NCBI RefSeq assembly: GCF_007655005.1
Contig: NZ_SZVW01000009.1
Span: 274,923-338,922 of the forward strand
Length of the DNA stretch: 64,000 bases
Direction: 5' to 3'
Source of the DNA: Streptomyces tibetensis
GTDB lineage: Bacteria; Actinomycetota; Actinomycetes; Streptomycetales; Streptomycetaceae
Shown: in pieces, positions 32,520 to 41,509 of the stretch
How the letters are laid out: each line of letters begins with the position of its first letter
How positions within the stretch are numbered: position 1 is the first letter of the stretch
Made by a program: the position numbers and the translations under genes
The notes under the pieces: model-generated
The model's input: the letters and a program-made list of their open reading frames with translations, nothing else
The model's database searches: none
What the model was told of the DNA's origin: nothing

Positions 32520-33343
32520 GACCCGTTCCGGAGCTCGGCCAGCACCGCGTCCGTGAACGCCGGCCACGCCTCGATCGCCCAGGGCCCGAACGCCCGGTCC
32601 GTCAGGGCCACGCAGGCCGCTCCCGCGTCCGGGTCGATCCACAGGAACGTACCCGACTGCCCGAAATGCCCGAAAGTGCGCGGCGAGGACGAGGAGCCCG
32701 TCCAGTGCGGCGACTTGGAGTCGCGGATCTCGAACCCGAGCCCCCAGTCGTTGGGGTTCTGGTGGCCGTACCCCGGCAGGACGCCCTTGGTGCCCGGGTA
32801 GTGCACGGTCATGGCGTCGGCGACCGTACGCGGATCCAGCAGCCGCGGCGCCTGCACCTCGGCCGCGAACCGCAGCAGGTCCTCCACCGTCGACACCCCG
32901 TCCTTGGCCGGGGAGCCCTCCAGGGTCGTCGAGGTCATGCCCAGCGGCTCCAGCACGGCTTGCCGGAGGTACTCCCCGAACGGGATGTCGGTGGCCTTCG
33001 CGACGTGGTCGCCCAACTGCTCGAAGCCGGCGTTGGAGTACAGCCGCCGCTCCGCGGGCGGGGCCGTGACCTTGTGCTCGTCGAAGGCGAGGCCCGAGGT
33101 GTGCGCGAGCAGGTGGCGGACCGTCGACCCGGGGGGACCCGCGGGCTCGTCGAACTCGATGGCCCCCTCCTCGTACGCGACGAGCACCGCGTAGGCGGCC
33201 AGCGGCTTGGTCACCGACGCGAGCGGGAACCGCTGCGCGGCCGGTCCGTGGAGGCCGAGGACGGTGCCGTCCGCGCGTACGGCACCCGCCGCGGCGGTGG
33301 GAACCGGCCAGTTCTCGATCAAGGCGAGGCTCTTCAGCGACAT
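32516..33343 (-). CDS. Serine hydrolase, beta-lactamase family
   Basis: A 275-aa penicillin-binding-fold protein. SVTK in FPLASVTKPLAAY is the nucleophile motif, YSNAGFEQ the second (Tyr-x-Asn) and HFGQSG the third. There is no signal peptide and it is smaller than class C beta-lactamases, so an intracellular esterase or D-aminopeptidase is likely. Its only neighbour on this strand is the GNAT gene, 18 bp upstream of its start, so the two may form one transcript. Confidence 0.85.
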   Translation of the reverse strand: MSLKSLALIENWPVPTAAAGAVRADGTVLGLHGPAAQRFPLASVTKPLAAYAVLVAYEEGAIEFDEPAGPPGSTVRHLLAHTSGLAFDEHKVTAPPAERRLYSNAGFEQLGDHVAKATDIPFGEYLRQAVLEPLGMTSTTLEGSPAKDGVSTVEDLLRFAAEVQAPRLLDPRTVADAMTVHYPGTKGVLPGYGHQNPNDWGLGFEIRDSKSPHWTGSSSSPRTFGHFGQSGTFLWIDPDAGAACVALTDRAFGPWAIEAWPAFTDAVLAELRNGS

Positions 33344-33361
33344 GCGTTCGAGCCTATGCGC

Positions 33362-33832
33362 TCAGAGCGCGAGCTCCAGCAAAGGGTCGGGCTTGGGGCG
33401 GAAACCGAGCGAGACGTACAGCGGCTCCGCCTCCGGCGAGGCGGTCAGCTGCACCCGCCGGGCACCGCGCTCGCGGAACCACTCCAGCAGGGTGGTCATG
33501 CAGGCCCGCGCGTATCCGCGGCGCCGGGCGTCCGGGGCGGTGGCGACGCTGAACACGAAGCCCACCCTGCCCTGCGGATCGCCCGCCTTGCCGATGCGGT
33601 AGTCGATCGTCCCGGCCACCAGGCAGGCCAGCGCCCCCGGCCGCTCCGGGTGGTCGACGACGAACGCCGTGAAATCGCCTTCCGGATCGCCCAGTTTGGC
33701 CCTCAGGGTCGGGAGCGATTCCCCGTGCCAGGCGATGGAGGGATCTGAGGCGAACACCGAGTCGATCATGACTTGGCGCAACCGCAGGACTTCTGCGGCG
33801 TCTTCGGGCAGGGCGCGACGTACAACACTCAT
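33362..33832 (-). CDS. GNAT-family N-acetyltransferase
   Basis: A 156-aa acetyltransferase. The acetyl-CoA loop is VATAPDARRRGYARACMTTL, and SPEAEPLYVSLGFRP closes the fold. ATG at 33832 is chosen because MSVVRRALPEDAAEVLRLR is the usual GNAT opening; the extension upstream overlaps the MerR promoter. The substrate (small molecule or peptide N-terminus) cannot be told. Upstream of the serine hydrolase, 18 bp gap, and divergent from the MerR gene. Confidence 0.88.
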   Translation of the reverse strand: MSVVRRALPEDAAEVLRLRQVMIDSVFASDPSIAWHGESLPTLRAKLGDPEGDFTAFVVDHPERPGALACLVAGTIDYRIGKAGDPQGRVGFVFSVATAPDARRRGYARACMTTLLEWFRERGARRVQLTASPEAEPLYVSLGFRPKPDPLLELAL

Positions 33833-33892
33833 GAGTCCGTACGCTAACCAGTCGGGTCCGGTGACGTCCTGCCGATTTCTTACCGTCGGCGC

Positions 33893-33923
33893 TTGCTTGG
33901 AGTGCACTCCAGGGTTCTAGCGT
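33893..33923 (+). promoter_or_regulatory. MerR-type promoter with 19-bp spacer and embedded palindrome
   Basis: TTGCTT (33893-33898) and TAGCGT (33918-33923) are 19 bp apart, the long spacer typical of MerR-activated promoters. The spacer holds CTTGGAGTGCACTCCAGG, a palindrome with one mismatch. The ATG follows the -10 box by 7 bp, so the mRNA may be leaderless. Confidence 0.8.
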
Positions 33924-33930
33924 GGGGGCC

Positions 33931-34395
33931 ATGACGGTGATGGAGACCACGACGGCCAGGACCGACACCTGCGCCGGCCCGCCGCAGCAGAATCGGCGCC
34001 CGGACGGCGACGACCACTACACGATCAGCGAGGTCGTCGCCTTCACCGGCCTGACGGCACACACCCTGCGCTGGTACGAGCGCATCGGCCTGATGCCGCA
34101 CATCGACCGGTCCCACACCGGTCAGCGCCGCTACACCAACCGCGACCTCGACTGGCTCGACCTGGTCGGCAAGCTCCGCCTGACGGGCATGCCGGTCGCG
34201 GACATGGTCCGGTACGCGGAACTGGTGCGCGAGGGCGACCACACCTATGTCGAGCGCTTCGAGCTGCTGAAGACGACCCGCGAGGACGTCCTGGCCAGGA
34301 TCGACGAACTCCGGGGCACGCTCGCCGTGCTCGACCGGAAGATCAGTTTCTACGCGGACGCCGGGCGTGCCCTGGCGTCGGAGAGGTCCCGATGA
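33931..34395 (+). CDS. MerR-family regulator
   Basis: A 154-aa activator. The winged helix begins YTISEVVAFTGLTAHTLRWY and continues ERIGLMPHIDRSHTGQRRY, followed by a long dimerisation helix without metal-binding cysteines, so an organic or redox ligand is more likely than a metal. Its stop overlaps the start of the aldo/keto reductase (ATGA), so both are controlled from the MerR-type promoter. Streptomyces commonly carries such pairs. Confidence 0.92.
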   Translation: MTVMETTTARTDTCAGPPQQNRRPDGDDHYTISEVVAFTGLTAHTLRWYERIGLMPHIDRSHTGQRRYTNRDLDWLDLVGKLRLTGMPVADMVRYAELVREGDHTYVERFELLKTTREDVLARIDELRGTLAVLDRKISFYADAGRALASERSR

Positions 34396-35408
34396 CGGAC
34401 GGCAGGATCACGACGGCGAAGCTCGGCGACCACGGTCCCGAGGTGAGCGTCCAGGGCCTGGGCTGCATGGGCATGAGCTTCGGCTACGGCCCCGCGGACG
34501 CGGACGCGTCCCGGGCCACGCTGGAGCGGGCGCTCGAACTCGGCGTCACCCTTTACGACACGGCCGACGCGTACGGCGCCGGTGAGAACGAGCGGTTCCT
34601 CGCGCCGTTCTTCAAGGCCCACCGCGACGAGGTCGTGATAGCCACCAAGTTCGCCCTGTCGATCCCGCCGGACGACCCGACGCGCCGCGTCGTGCGCAAC
34701 GACCCGCCCTACATCCGCCAGGCCGTCGAGGCGAGCCTGAAGCGCCTGGACGTCGACGCCATCGACCTCTACTACATGCACCGGCGCGATGTGAACGTGC
34801 CGATCGAGGAGAGCGTCGGCACCATGGCCGACCTGGTCCGTGAGGGCAAGGTCAAGCATCTGGGCCTGAGCGAGGTCACGGCCGGTGAACTGCGGGCCGC
34901 CCACGCCGTCCACCCCATCGCCGCCGTGCAGTCGGAGTGGTCGCTGTTCAGCCGTGACATCGAGACGCACGTCGTCCCCGCGGCCCGTGAGCTGGGCGTG
35001 GCCCTCGTCGCGTACTCGCCTCTCGGCCGGGGCTTCCTCACCGGGTCCTTCACCGATGCCGACCAGGATCTGACCGCCGGTGACTTCCGCCGCCAGCAGC
35101 CCCGCTTCACGGGCGACAACGCCACGGCGAACGCGACGCTGCTGGAGCTGATCCGGTCGGTGGCCAAGGCCCACGACGCGACCCTCGGTCAGATCGCCCT
35201 GGCCTGGGTCCAGCAGCAGGCCACGGTCCACGACCTCCCGGTCATCCCGATCCCGGGCACCCGCAAGCCCACCAGGGTGGAGGAGAACGCGGCCGCGACC
35301 AGGATCGTCCTCACGGACGAGGAACTGGACCTCCTGGACGGCATAGCGGCCCAGGTGGCGGGCACGCGGTATGCGGACATGGCGTTCACCTCGGCAGGCA
35401 GGGAGTAG
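34392..35408 (+). CDS. Aldo/keto reductase
   Basis: A 338-aa NADPH-dependent barrel enzyme. The catalytic tetrad is visible: Asp in LYDTADAYG, Tyr in the same motif, Lys in VIATKFALS and His in LYYMHRRDVN. GLGCMGMSFGYG near the N-terminus is typical of the AKR branch regulated by MerR genes. It reduces aldehydes or ketones of unknown identity. Coupled by 4-bp overlap to the MerR gene. Confidence 0.93.
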   Translation: MTDGRITTAKLGDHGPEVSVQGLGCMGMSFGYGPADADASRATLERALELGVTLYDTADAYGAGENERFLAPFFKAHRDEVVIATKFALSIPPDDPTRRVVRNDPPYIRQAVEASLKRLDVDAIDLYYMHRRDVNVPIEESVGTMADLVREGKVKHLGLSEVTAGELRAAHAVHPIAAVQSEWSLFSRDIETHVVPAARELGVALVAYSPLGRGFLTGSFTDADQDLTAGDFRRQQPRFTGDNATANATLLELIRSVAKAHDATLGQIALAWVQQQATVHDLPVIPIPGTRKPTRVEENAAATRIVLTDEELDLLDGIAAQVAGTRYADMAFTSAGRE

Positions 35409-35412
35409 TGAA

Positions 35413-35456
35413 GCGCCCCTAGGGGCGCGCCTTCAGGGGCGCGGGGAACTGCGCGA
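35413..35456. terminator. 16-bp palindrome plus dispersed repeat after the aldo/keto reductase
   Basis: GCGCCCCTAGGGGCGC (35413-35428) is a perfect palindrome four bases after the stop. It is followed by GGGGCGCGGGGAACTGCGCGA (35436-35456), the same dispersed element as at 26697 and 52595. Together they separate the two converging genes. Confidence 0.75.
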
Positions 35457-35516
35457 TCAACCAAGCACGCACCCGCGCCCGCCCACGGCGAGACCTGGGC
35501 AGACGCTGAGGGGTCC

Positions 35517-36386
35517 TTAAAGCTCCGCCAGCAACTCGGCCTTTTTGACCGAAAACTCCTCATCCGTCACCAAACCGGCCTGATGCAACTCACCCAGGTG
35601 GCGAATCCGCTCGGCGATGTCCGCAGGATCACGGCGCGGCCCGCCGGCCGGCACGGCCGGCACCGGACTGGACGTTCGCACCGCCGCCAGCACCGCCGCA
35701 GCGAACGGCAGCGACTCGTGCACCGGCCCGTACCCCAGCCCGAACACCACCGCCGCGGGATCCTGGTCGGCCTGCGCCCCGGGTGCCCCCGCGTCCCGCT
35801 GCAACAGCCGCAGATGCCCCTCGAAGACCTCCGGCGACCGCCACTCCACCCCGTTGAGCTCTCCGACGGAGAAGCTCTGGTCGCCGGCCTTCCACTTCGC
35901 CGACGACGCCCCCGTCCAGAACCACCGGAAGTTCACGGTCCGTCCGTCGAAGGTCGCCTTCCCGTCGTACGCCTTGAACGACAGCGGCCCCTCGGGCGCC
36001 TTCACCAGGAACCGATCGGCCGGCCCGGACTCCGTCAGCAGACCCCGCAGTTCGTCGGCGTAGTACTCCGCGAGGACCTCGCGCTCGGCGGGCAGCACCA
36101 GCCGGTAGGGGTCGACGTTCTCCTTGAGCTGCCCGGCGGCCGCCTCCAGCAACGGGTCCGCCCCGGGGCGCGGCTCGACGCGCAGTACGACCGTGCCGCG
36201 CTTCCCGCGGGTCAGGGTCACCCCGGCGATCGCCGCCAGGGGCACGCGACGTTCCCCGAGGGCCTGGAAGAGCTTGGGTGTTCGGATCCCTCGTTCGTAG
36301 CGGATGAGCACGGAGTCGGACTCGAACTCCCAGGCGGCATGCAATCCGGCCAGTACGTCACCCATGCGGCTCATCGTATGCGGCAC
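35517..36386 (-). CDS. DUF4429 protein with C-terminal SHOCT domain
   Basis: A 289-aa cytosolic protein. Two tandem DUF4429 halves are seen (VLIRYERGIRTPKLFQALG; later KATFDGRTVNFRWFWTG), followed by a SHOCT motif at the very C-terminus (IRHLGELHQAGLVTDEEFSV, KKAELL). SHOCT often mediates oligomer or membrane contacts; the role of DUF4429 is unknown. The GTG at 36386 with GGAGG five bases upstream is preferred over the ATGs at 36374 and 36365, which lack a ribosome site. Confidence 0.82.
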   Translation of the reverse strand: MPHTMSRMGDVLAGLHAAWEFESDSVLIRYERGIRTPKLFQALGERRVPLAAIAGVTLTRGKRGTVVLRVEPRPGADPLLEAAAGQLKENVDPYRLVLPAEREVLAEYYADELRGLLTESGPADRFLVKAPEGPLSFKAYDGKATFDGRTVNFRWFWTGASSAKWKAGDQSFSVGELNGVEWRSPEVFEGHLRLLQRDAGAPGAQADQDPAAVVFGLGYGPVHESLPFAAAVLAAVRTSSPVPAVPAGGPRRDPADIAERIRHLGELHQAGLVTDEEFSVKKAELLAEL

Positions 36387-36440
36387 GCGCTCCTCCGTCC
36401 CCCTCCCGAGCAGACCGCAATTTCTTCGCCTCTACGCGCG

Positions 36441-37649
36441 TCAGGCCGCCGCCGTGCCGGACATACCGGTACGGCAGACGCCGTCTTCGTGCGCGCAGTG
36501 CACCGAGCGGTATGCGCCGACGCCGATCTCTGCGAAATTGAACAGACTTGCCGTTCCAGGCTCGAAGTAGCCCGCGTGACCCTTCGCGCCCGCCGCCGAC
36601 AGCACCCGCGCGCCGAACCCGGCGGACACCGGGTCGGCTCCGTGGCCCAGTCCGCCGACCTCCAGGTAGGGCACGTCCTGGATCCAGTCGTCGGAGTCCC
36701 GCATCGCCCACACCCGGGCACCGGTGTGCAGCTGGGCGGCCTTCTCGACCCGCATACCGGGGCTGCCCGCCACCGCGATGTCGGACACCCGGCCCGGCAG
36801 CGAGTGCGCGGCGACGCCGCACACCACGGAGCCGTAGCTGTGGCAGAACAGCGAGACCGGCGAACCGCCCGGCAGCGCCCGCACCAGCGCGTTGAGCCGT
36901 ACGGCACCCTCCTCGGCGCGCATCGCCGTGGCCGAGTCGATGCCGAGTCCGCTAGGCGCCGTGTAGTCGGCCCAGGCGATCACGGCCGTGCGGGTCGACG
37001 GGCTCACCTGCTGCTCGGCCGCGTACAAGGACTTGGCCATGCCGACGGGCGCGGAGTACTTGCGGTTGGTGCGCTGGAAGGTGAGCAGGTCGGTGTCGAC
37101 GCCGGGGACGACGACCGAGACCCGCTCCGCCCTGCGCAGGTCGCCGAAGACCTCCGCCACCCGGCCCGAACCCTCCGGGTCGAAGGCCAGGATGTGCCGG
37201 CCCTGCTCCATGAGGTCCCCGAAGCGGTGCATCCTGCGGCCCGCCTCCTGCTGTCCGGCCGGGGTGAGGCGCTTGTCGTGCATGCGTTCCCGCTCGACCT
37301 TGCGCGCCTTGGCGAGCGCGAGGTGGTTGGCGCGGTAGCGCAGCTCGACCGGTGCGCCGTTCATGTTGCCCACCGCGAGCGAGTACGTGCGGACCAGGGT
37401 CGAGCGGTCCTGCTCGGTGAGCGAGGAGAAGAAGCGGGCCAGCTTCGCCGGCTCGGACTGCGGGTCCGGCAGCCGGTGCCCGCCGATCCGGCCGTGCTCC
37501 CAGGCGGAGAGCGAGGCTTGGAGCGGCGTGGCGCCCCGCTGGTTGCGCAGGGCCGTCCAGCCGGTGGTCGCCAGCATCACGAACACGACGGCCAGAGCGA
37601 GCAGTGCGCGCCAGACGTTCAGTTGCGGGGAGGTGTCGAAGGAAGTCAC
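36441..37649 (-). CDS. Alpha/beta hydrolase (DUF1023 type), membrane-anchored
   Basis: A 402-aa protein with one N-terminal membrane span (ALLALAVVFVMLATTGWTAL), an alpha-helical segment and a DUF1023 alpha/beta hydrolase domain. The nucleophile elbow is FCHSYGSVVCG; the acid and His are in WAMRDSDDWIQDV and AKGHAGYFEPG. Four cysteines near the elbow and C-terminus suggest export and disulphides. The active site should face outside. Natural substrate unknown. Between the DUF4429 gene and a TetR gene, on the same strand as both. Confidence 0.85.
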   Translation of the reverse strand: MTSFDTSPQLNVWRALLALAVVFVMLATTGWTALRNQRGATPLQASLSAWEHGRIGGHRLPDPQSEPAKLARFFSSLTEQDRSTLVRTYSLAVGNMNGAPVELRYRANHLALAKARKVERERMHDKRLTPAGQQEAGRRMHRFGDLMEQGRHILAFDPEGSGRVAEVFGDLRRAERVSVVVPGVDTDLLTFQRTNRKYSAPVGMAKSLYAAEQQVSPSTRTAVIAWADYTAPSGLGIDSATAMRAEEGAVRLNALVRALPGGSPVSLFCHSYGSVVCGVAAHSLPGRVSDIAVAGSPGMRVEKAAQLHTGARVWAMRDSDDWIQDVPYLEVGGLGHGADPVSAGFGARVLSAAGAKGHAGYFEPGTASLFNFAEIGVGAYRSVHCAHEDGVCRTGMSGTAAA

Positions 37650-37722
37650 TGAAAGGACACACTAGGAGAACGAGAGGGTCTCGCGTTAACCAAGTGACCG
37701 GGATCACGTTTCGGTGGAGGGG

Positions 37723-38355
37723 TTAAGGGGACTGCTTTGCACGCCAGTTCCCGGCCAGTGCGGGACCCACCTGATCCAGGTATGTCGTGGTGAGTTCGCG
37801 CATTCCGTCGAGGGTGACGTCGTCCCCAGCGGACCACAAGCGTTCGGTGACACGAATCACTCCGCCGAAGAGCGCGACGACGATCCTCGGCCGGGGGTCC
37901 AGGTCCACGTCGAGTCCTTCGCGTTCAGCGATGATGCACGCGAGCTGCTCCTCCAGCTCCGCCGACCGCCGCAGATGGGCGGCGAGCAGCGCGGGCGTCG
38001 ACTCGATCACCCGGTAGACGCGCATGTGGAGCTCGAGCGGCACGAGTTCCACGACGGCCTCGTTGATCGCGTCCCAGCTCTCCAGCACGGACCGGCGCAG
38101 CGCCTCCAGCGGCACCTCGTCCGGCGGGCGGGTGCGCAGGGCCTCGACGACGAGGGTCTCCGCGAGGCGCGGTACGAAGAACGCCGTCTCCTCCTTGCCG
38201 GCGAAGTAGCGGAAGAAGGTGCGCTGCGAGACGTCCACGGCGGCGGCGATGTCGTCGACGGTCGTCTCCTCGTACCCGCGCGTGGCGAAGAGTTCCAGCG
38301 CGGCCCGCAGCAGTGCGTCCCGGGTGCGCCGCTTCTTGCGTTCGCGCAGGTTCAA
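37723..38355 (-). CDS. TetR-family repressor
   Basis: A 210-aa repressor. The HTH is TTVDDIAAAVDVSQRTFFRYF after RTRDALLRAALELFATRGY; the C-terminal ligand domain is helical and not diagnostic. Divergent from a DHA2 drug-efflux gene with 114 bp between, and an operator-like inverted repeat overlaps the efflux promoter, so the regulator very likely represses that pump. Confidence 0.92.
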   Translation of the reverse strand: MNLRERKKRRTRDALLRAALELFATRGYEETTVDDIAAAVDVSQRTFFRYFAGKEETAFFVPRLAETLVVEALRTRPPDEVPLEALRRSVLESWDAINEAVVELVPLELHMRVYRVIESTPALLAAHLRRSAELEEQLACIIAEREGLDVDLDPRPRIVVALFGGVIRVTERLWSAGDDVTLDGMRELTTTYLDQVGPALAGNWRAKQSP

Positions 38356-38441
38356 GGCATGCCTCTCGTTCTCGGTGTTTTCCCAGTTCAGGCTATACGG
38401 GATGTCGTGTCAGTCACCGACCGGCGAATTGGTTTGTCAAC

Positions 38442-38456
38442 TGTCAGTGGCTGACA
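38442..38456. promoter_or_regulatory. Operator TGTCAG-N3-CTGACA at the efflux promoter
   Basis: A perfect 6-3-6 inverted repeat that lies between a TTGTCA (38434-38439) and CACTAA (38455-38460), about 13 bp before the MFS start codon. A related half-site TGTCAG occurs at 38408. This is where a TetR repressor would block RNA polymerase. Confidence 0.75.
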
Positions 38457-38469
38457 CTAACCTCCCGGT

Positions 38470-40095
38470 ATGACTAGTCAGACCACCATCGACACGACGG
38501 GGCCGGGGGACGAGGCACCGGCGGGGACGTCGGGCGCGACGCCGGGCAAGGGGTTGCGAGGGCATCCCTGGCTCACCCTCATCACCGTCGCTGTGGGGGT
38601 CATGATGGTGGCCCTCGACGGCACCATCGTGGCCATAGCCAACCCGGCGATCCAGAAGGACCTCGGTGCCACCTTCGCCGAGGTCCAGTGGATCACCAAC
38701 GGATACTTCCTCGCCCTCGCGGTCTCCCTGATCACCGCGGGCAAGCTCGGCGACCGCTTCGGTCACCGGCAGACCTTCCTCATCGGCGTCGTCGGCTTCG
38801 CCGCCGCCTCGGGCGCGATCGGACTGTCCGACAGCATCGCGTTCGTCGTCGTCTTCCGCGTCCTCCAGGGCCTGTTCGGCGCGCTGCTGATGCCGGCCGC
38901 GCTCGGCCTGCTGCGGGCCACCTTCCCGGCCGAGAAGCTGAACATGGCCATCGGTATCTGGGGCATGGTCATCGGCGCGTCCACCGCGGGCGGGCCGATC
39001 CTCGGCGGCGTGCTCGTCGAGCACGTCAACTGGCAGTCGGTGTTCTTCATCAACGTGCCGGTCGGTGTCCTCGCCGTCGTCCTCGGCGTGCTGATCCTGC
39101 TCGACCACCGCGCCGAGAACGCCCCGCGCTCCTTCGACCTCCTGGGCATCGCCCTGCTGTCGACCGCGGTGTTCTGCCTGGTGTGGGCGCTCATCAAGGC
39201 CCCGCCGTCCGAGTGGGGCTGGGGCGACGTCAAGACGGTGTCGTTCCTCGGTGCTTCGGTGCTGTGCTTCGCGGTCTTCGCCTTCTGGGAGACGAAGGTG
39301 AAGGAGCCGCTGATCCCGCTCGCGCTGTTCCGTTCCGTGGCGCTGTCCGCCGGTGTGGTGCTGATGGTGCTGATGGCCATCGCGTTCATGGGCGGCCTGT
39401 TCTTCGTGACCTTCTACCTGCAGAACGTCCACGGCATGAGCCCGATCGACGCCGGCCTGCACCTGCTGCCGCTCACCGGCATGATGATCGTCGGCTCGCC
39501 GCTGGCCGGCGCGATGATCACCAAGCTCGGCCCCCGGGTCCCGCTCGCGGGCGGCATGGCGCTCACCGCGATCGCCATGTACGGGATGTCGACGCTGGAG
39601 ACGGACACCGGCAGCGGCATCATGTCGCTCTGGTTCGCGCTGCTGGGCCTCGGCCTCGCGCCGGTCATGGTCGGCGCGACCGAAGTCATCGTCGGCAACG
39701 CCCCGATGGAGCTCTCGGGCGTCGCGGGTGGCCTCCAGCAGGCCGCCATGCAGATCGGCGGCAGCCTCGGTACGGCCGTGCTGGGTGCCGTCATGGCCTC
39801 CAAGGTCAACAGCGACCTCGCCGGCAACTGGGAGAAGGCCGGCCTTCCGCCGCTCACCCCGGAGCAGGAGCACCAGGCCTCCGAGGCGGTCCAGGTGGGT
39901 GTCCCGCCGGTGGCGCCGGGCACACCGGACGCGATCGCCGCGAAGATCACGGGCGTCGCGCACGACACGTTCATCTCGGGCATGAGCACGGCCTCGCTCG
40001 TCGCGGCCGGGGTCGCCGTGGTGGCGGTGCTGGTCGCGTTGCTCACCAAGCGCGGCGAGAACGCGGAAGCCGGCGCGGGCGCCGCGCACATCTGA
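38470..40095 (+). CDS. MFS transporter, DHA2 (EmrB/QacA) family
   Basis: A 541-aa drug:proton antiporter with 14 predicted membrane spans. Motif A-like GKLGDRFGHRQTF and antiporter motif C-like GMVIGASTAGGPILGGVLV are present, as is the N-terminal DGTIVAIANPAIQ typical of DHA2. It should export small toxic or antibiotic molecules. Probably repressed by the divergent TetR. No accessory membrane-fusion gene is near. Confidence 0.93.
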   Translation: MTSQTTIDTTGPGDEAPAGTSGATPGKGLRGHPWLTLITVAVGVMMVALDGTIVAIANPAIQKDLGATFAEVQWITNGYFLALAVSLITAGKLGDRFGHRQTFLIGVVGFAAASGAIGLSDSIAFVVVFRVLQGLFGALLMPAALGLLRATFPAEKLNMAIGIWGMVIGASTAGGPILGGVLVEHVNWQSVFFINVPVGVLAVVLGVLILLDHRAENAPRSFDLLGIALLSTAVFCLVWALIKAPPSEWGWGDVKTVSFLGASVLCFAVFAFWETKVKEPLIPLALFRSVALSAGVVLMVLMAIAFMGGLFFVTFYLQNVHGMSPIDAGLHLLPLTGMMIVGSPLAGAMITKLGPRVPLAGGMALTAIAMYGMSTLETDTGSGIMSLWFALLGLGLAPVMVGATEVIVGNAPMELSGVAGGLQQAAMQIGGSLGTAVLGAVMASKVNSDLAGNWEKAGLPPLTPEQEHQASEAVQVGVPPVAPGTPDAIAAKITGVAHDTFISGMSTASLVAAGVAVVAVLVALLTKRGENAEAGAGAAHI

Positions 40096-40331
40096 CGGTC
40101 CGGCGGTTCGTTCCCTCATCAGGGTGAACACAACCGCCGAACCCTCCCCTCCGGCGCGCGGAGCAGGTCACAGTGGGTCACGTCTTCCGCAGGGCATGGA
40201 GGACGGACGCTGCGGCGCGCCGCCGGAGGGGGGTGGCGCGCAGGCAGCGGGATTAACCCGCACCGACGGGGTACCCGCCATGTCATACCCGAAGAGAACC
40301 CCAACCGATCGAGGGTTTACGGGAGTTGATG

Positions 40332-40637
40332 ATGGCGAGCTTCGGACACGGTACGCGCAGGCACCCCCGCTCACGTGGCCGGACGTGGTCACGGGCCGGG
40401 ACGGATCGCGCGACGCTCGGACTCATCGGAGTCATCTGCGCCGTTGCAGGCTTCTTCGTGCTGGGGATCGTTCTCGGTCCCGCCGCGATGGTCTGCGGCT
40501 GGCTCGCCATGGGCCGCGCGTGGTCGGGCTCCCGCCCCACCGCGGCCGTCGTCGCCCTGGTTTTGGGCGCCATCGACACGCTCCTGGCCATCATCTGGCT
40601 GTCCGGAGCGGCCACACCGGGCATGGGCATGTTCTGA
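40332..40637 (+). CDS. Small two-span membrane protein (DUF4190-like)
   Basis: A 101-aa protein with a basic N-terminus (GTRRHPRSRGRTWSRAG) and two hydrophobic segments (LGLIGVICAVAGFFVLGIVL and VVALVLGAIDTLLAIIWLSG). GPAAMVCGWLAMGRAW between them is the DUF4190 pattern. Function unknown. The ATG at 40332 has GGGAG six bases upstream; the ATG at 40329 is possible. Preceded by 236 bp with no recognisable gene. Confidence 0.7.
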   Translation: MASFGHGTRRHPRSRGRTWSRAGTDRATLGLIGVICAVAGFFVLGIVLGPAAMVCGWLAMGRAWSGSRPTAAVVALVLGAIDTLLAIIWLSGAATPGMGMF

Positions 40638-40660
40638 CCCGGGTGAAGAATGTGGGAAGA

Positions 40661-40684
40661 GCCCCCGGCCGCCTGGCCGGGGGC
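40661..40684. terminator. Bidirectional 10-bp terminator
   Basis: GCCCCCGGCC (40661-40670) pairs with 40675-40684 over a GCCT loop, between the small membrane protein and the converging ion-channel gene. Confidence 0.85.
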
Positions 40685-40688
40685 CCTC

Positions 40689-41426
40689 TCATCGCTCCAC
40701 CCGGGTCCCCTTGAGCTCCGCCAACTCCCCCCGCAGCGCCCGCACCTCCTCCGTGAGCTCCCGGATCGCCTCGGTCTGCCGCCGCTCCTCGACGTCGTCC
40801 TTCTCGAAGCGGGCGATGAACCAGGCGGCGATGTTCGCCGTCACCACACCGAGCAGCGCGATCCCGGACAGCATCAGCCCGACCGCCAGCATCCGCCCCA
40901 GCCCGGTGGTCGGCGCGTGGTCGCCGTACCCCACGGTCGTCATCGTCGTGAAGGACCACCAGACCGCGTCACCCAGTGTCCTGATGTTCCCGTGGGGAGA
41001 GTCCCGCTCCACCGACAGCACGGCCAGCGACCCGAACATCAGCAACCCGACCACGGCACCCACGACATACGTCGTCAGCCGTATCTGGGAAGCCATCCGC
41101 GCCCGCTGCCCGACGAGCAGCAGCGTCGAGACCAGCCGCAGCAAGCGCATCGGCTGGAACATCGGCAGCAGCACCGCCCCCAGGTCGAGCCAGTGCGTCC
41201 GTATGAACGCCCGCCGGTGTGGCGCGAGCGCCAGCCGTACGCCGTAGTCGAGGGCGAACGCGGCCCACACCACCCACTCGACCACCGTGCACAGCTCGAC
41301 CACGTCCCGGTCGGCGTCGGGCCGGACGATCGGCACGGCGTAGGCGACGGCGAAGGCCAGGGCCAGGCCGAAGAGGGGCCGTTGCGTGTGGTGTTCCCAG
41401 CGGAGCTGGGCCGAGTGCTGCTGCAT
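40689..41426 (-). CDS. Voltage-gated-like potassium channel with C-terminal coiled coil
   Basis: A 245-aa channel subunit. Several membrane spans are followed by the pore with selectivity filter TTVGYGD in WWSFTTMTTVGYGDHAP, a final span, and a charged coiled coil (RRQTEAIRELTEEVRALRGE). An Arg-rich segment (MRLLRLVSTLLLVGQRARM) may be a voltage sensor or a linker. It would form a tetrameric K+ channel. The ATG at 41426 lacks a ribosome site; a GTG at 41465 would add 13 residues. Confidence 0.85.
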   Translation of the reverse strand: MQQHSAQLRWEHHTQRPLFGLALAFAVAYAVPIVRPDADRDVVELCTVVEWVVWAAFALDYGVRLALAPHRRAFIRTHWLDLGAVLLPMFQPMRLLRLVSTLLLVGQRARMASQIRLTTYVVGAVVGLLMFGSLAVLSVERDSPHGNIRTLGDAVWWSFTTMTTVGYGDHAPTTGLGRMLAVGLMLSGIALLGVVTANIAAWFIARFEKDDVEERRQTEAIRELTEEVRALRGELAELKGTRVER

Positions 41427-41509
41427 GGCGGCATCGTAGAAAAGGTGAAGGGGTGGTGTGCCCACGGTGTACCCGTGATGCGCACCACCCCTTGACAGGG
41501 CTTGACGTG

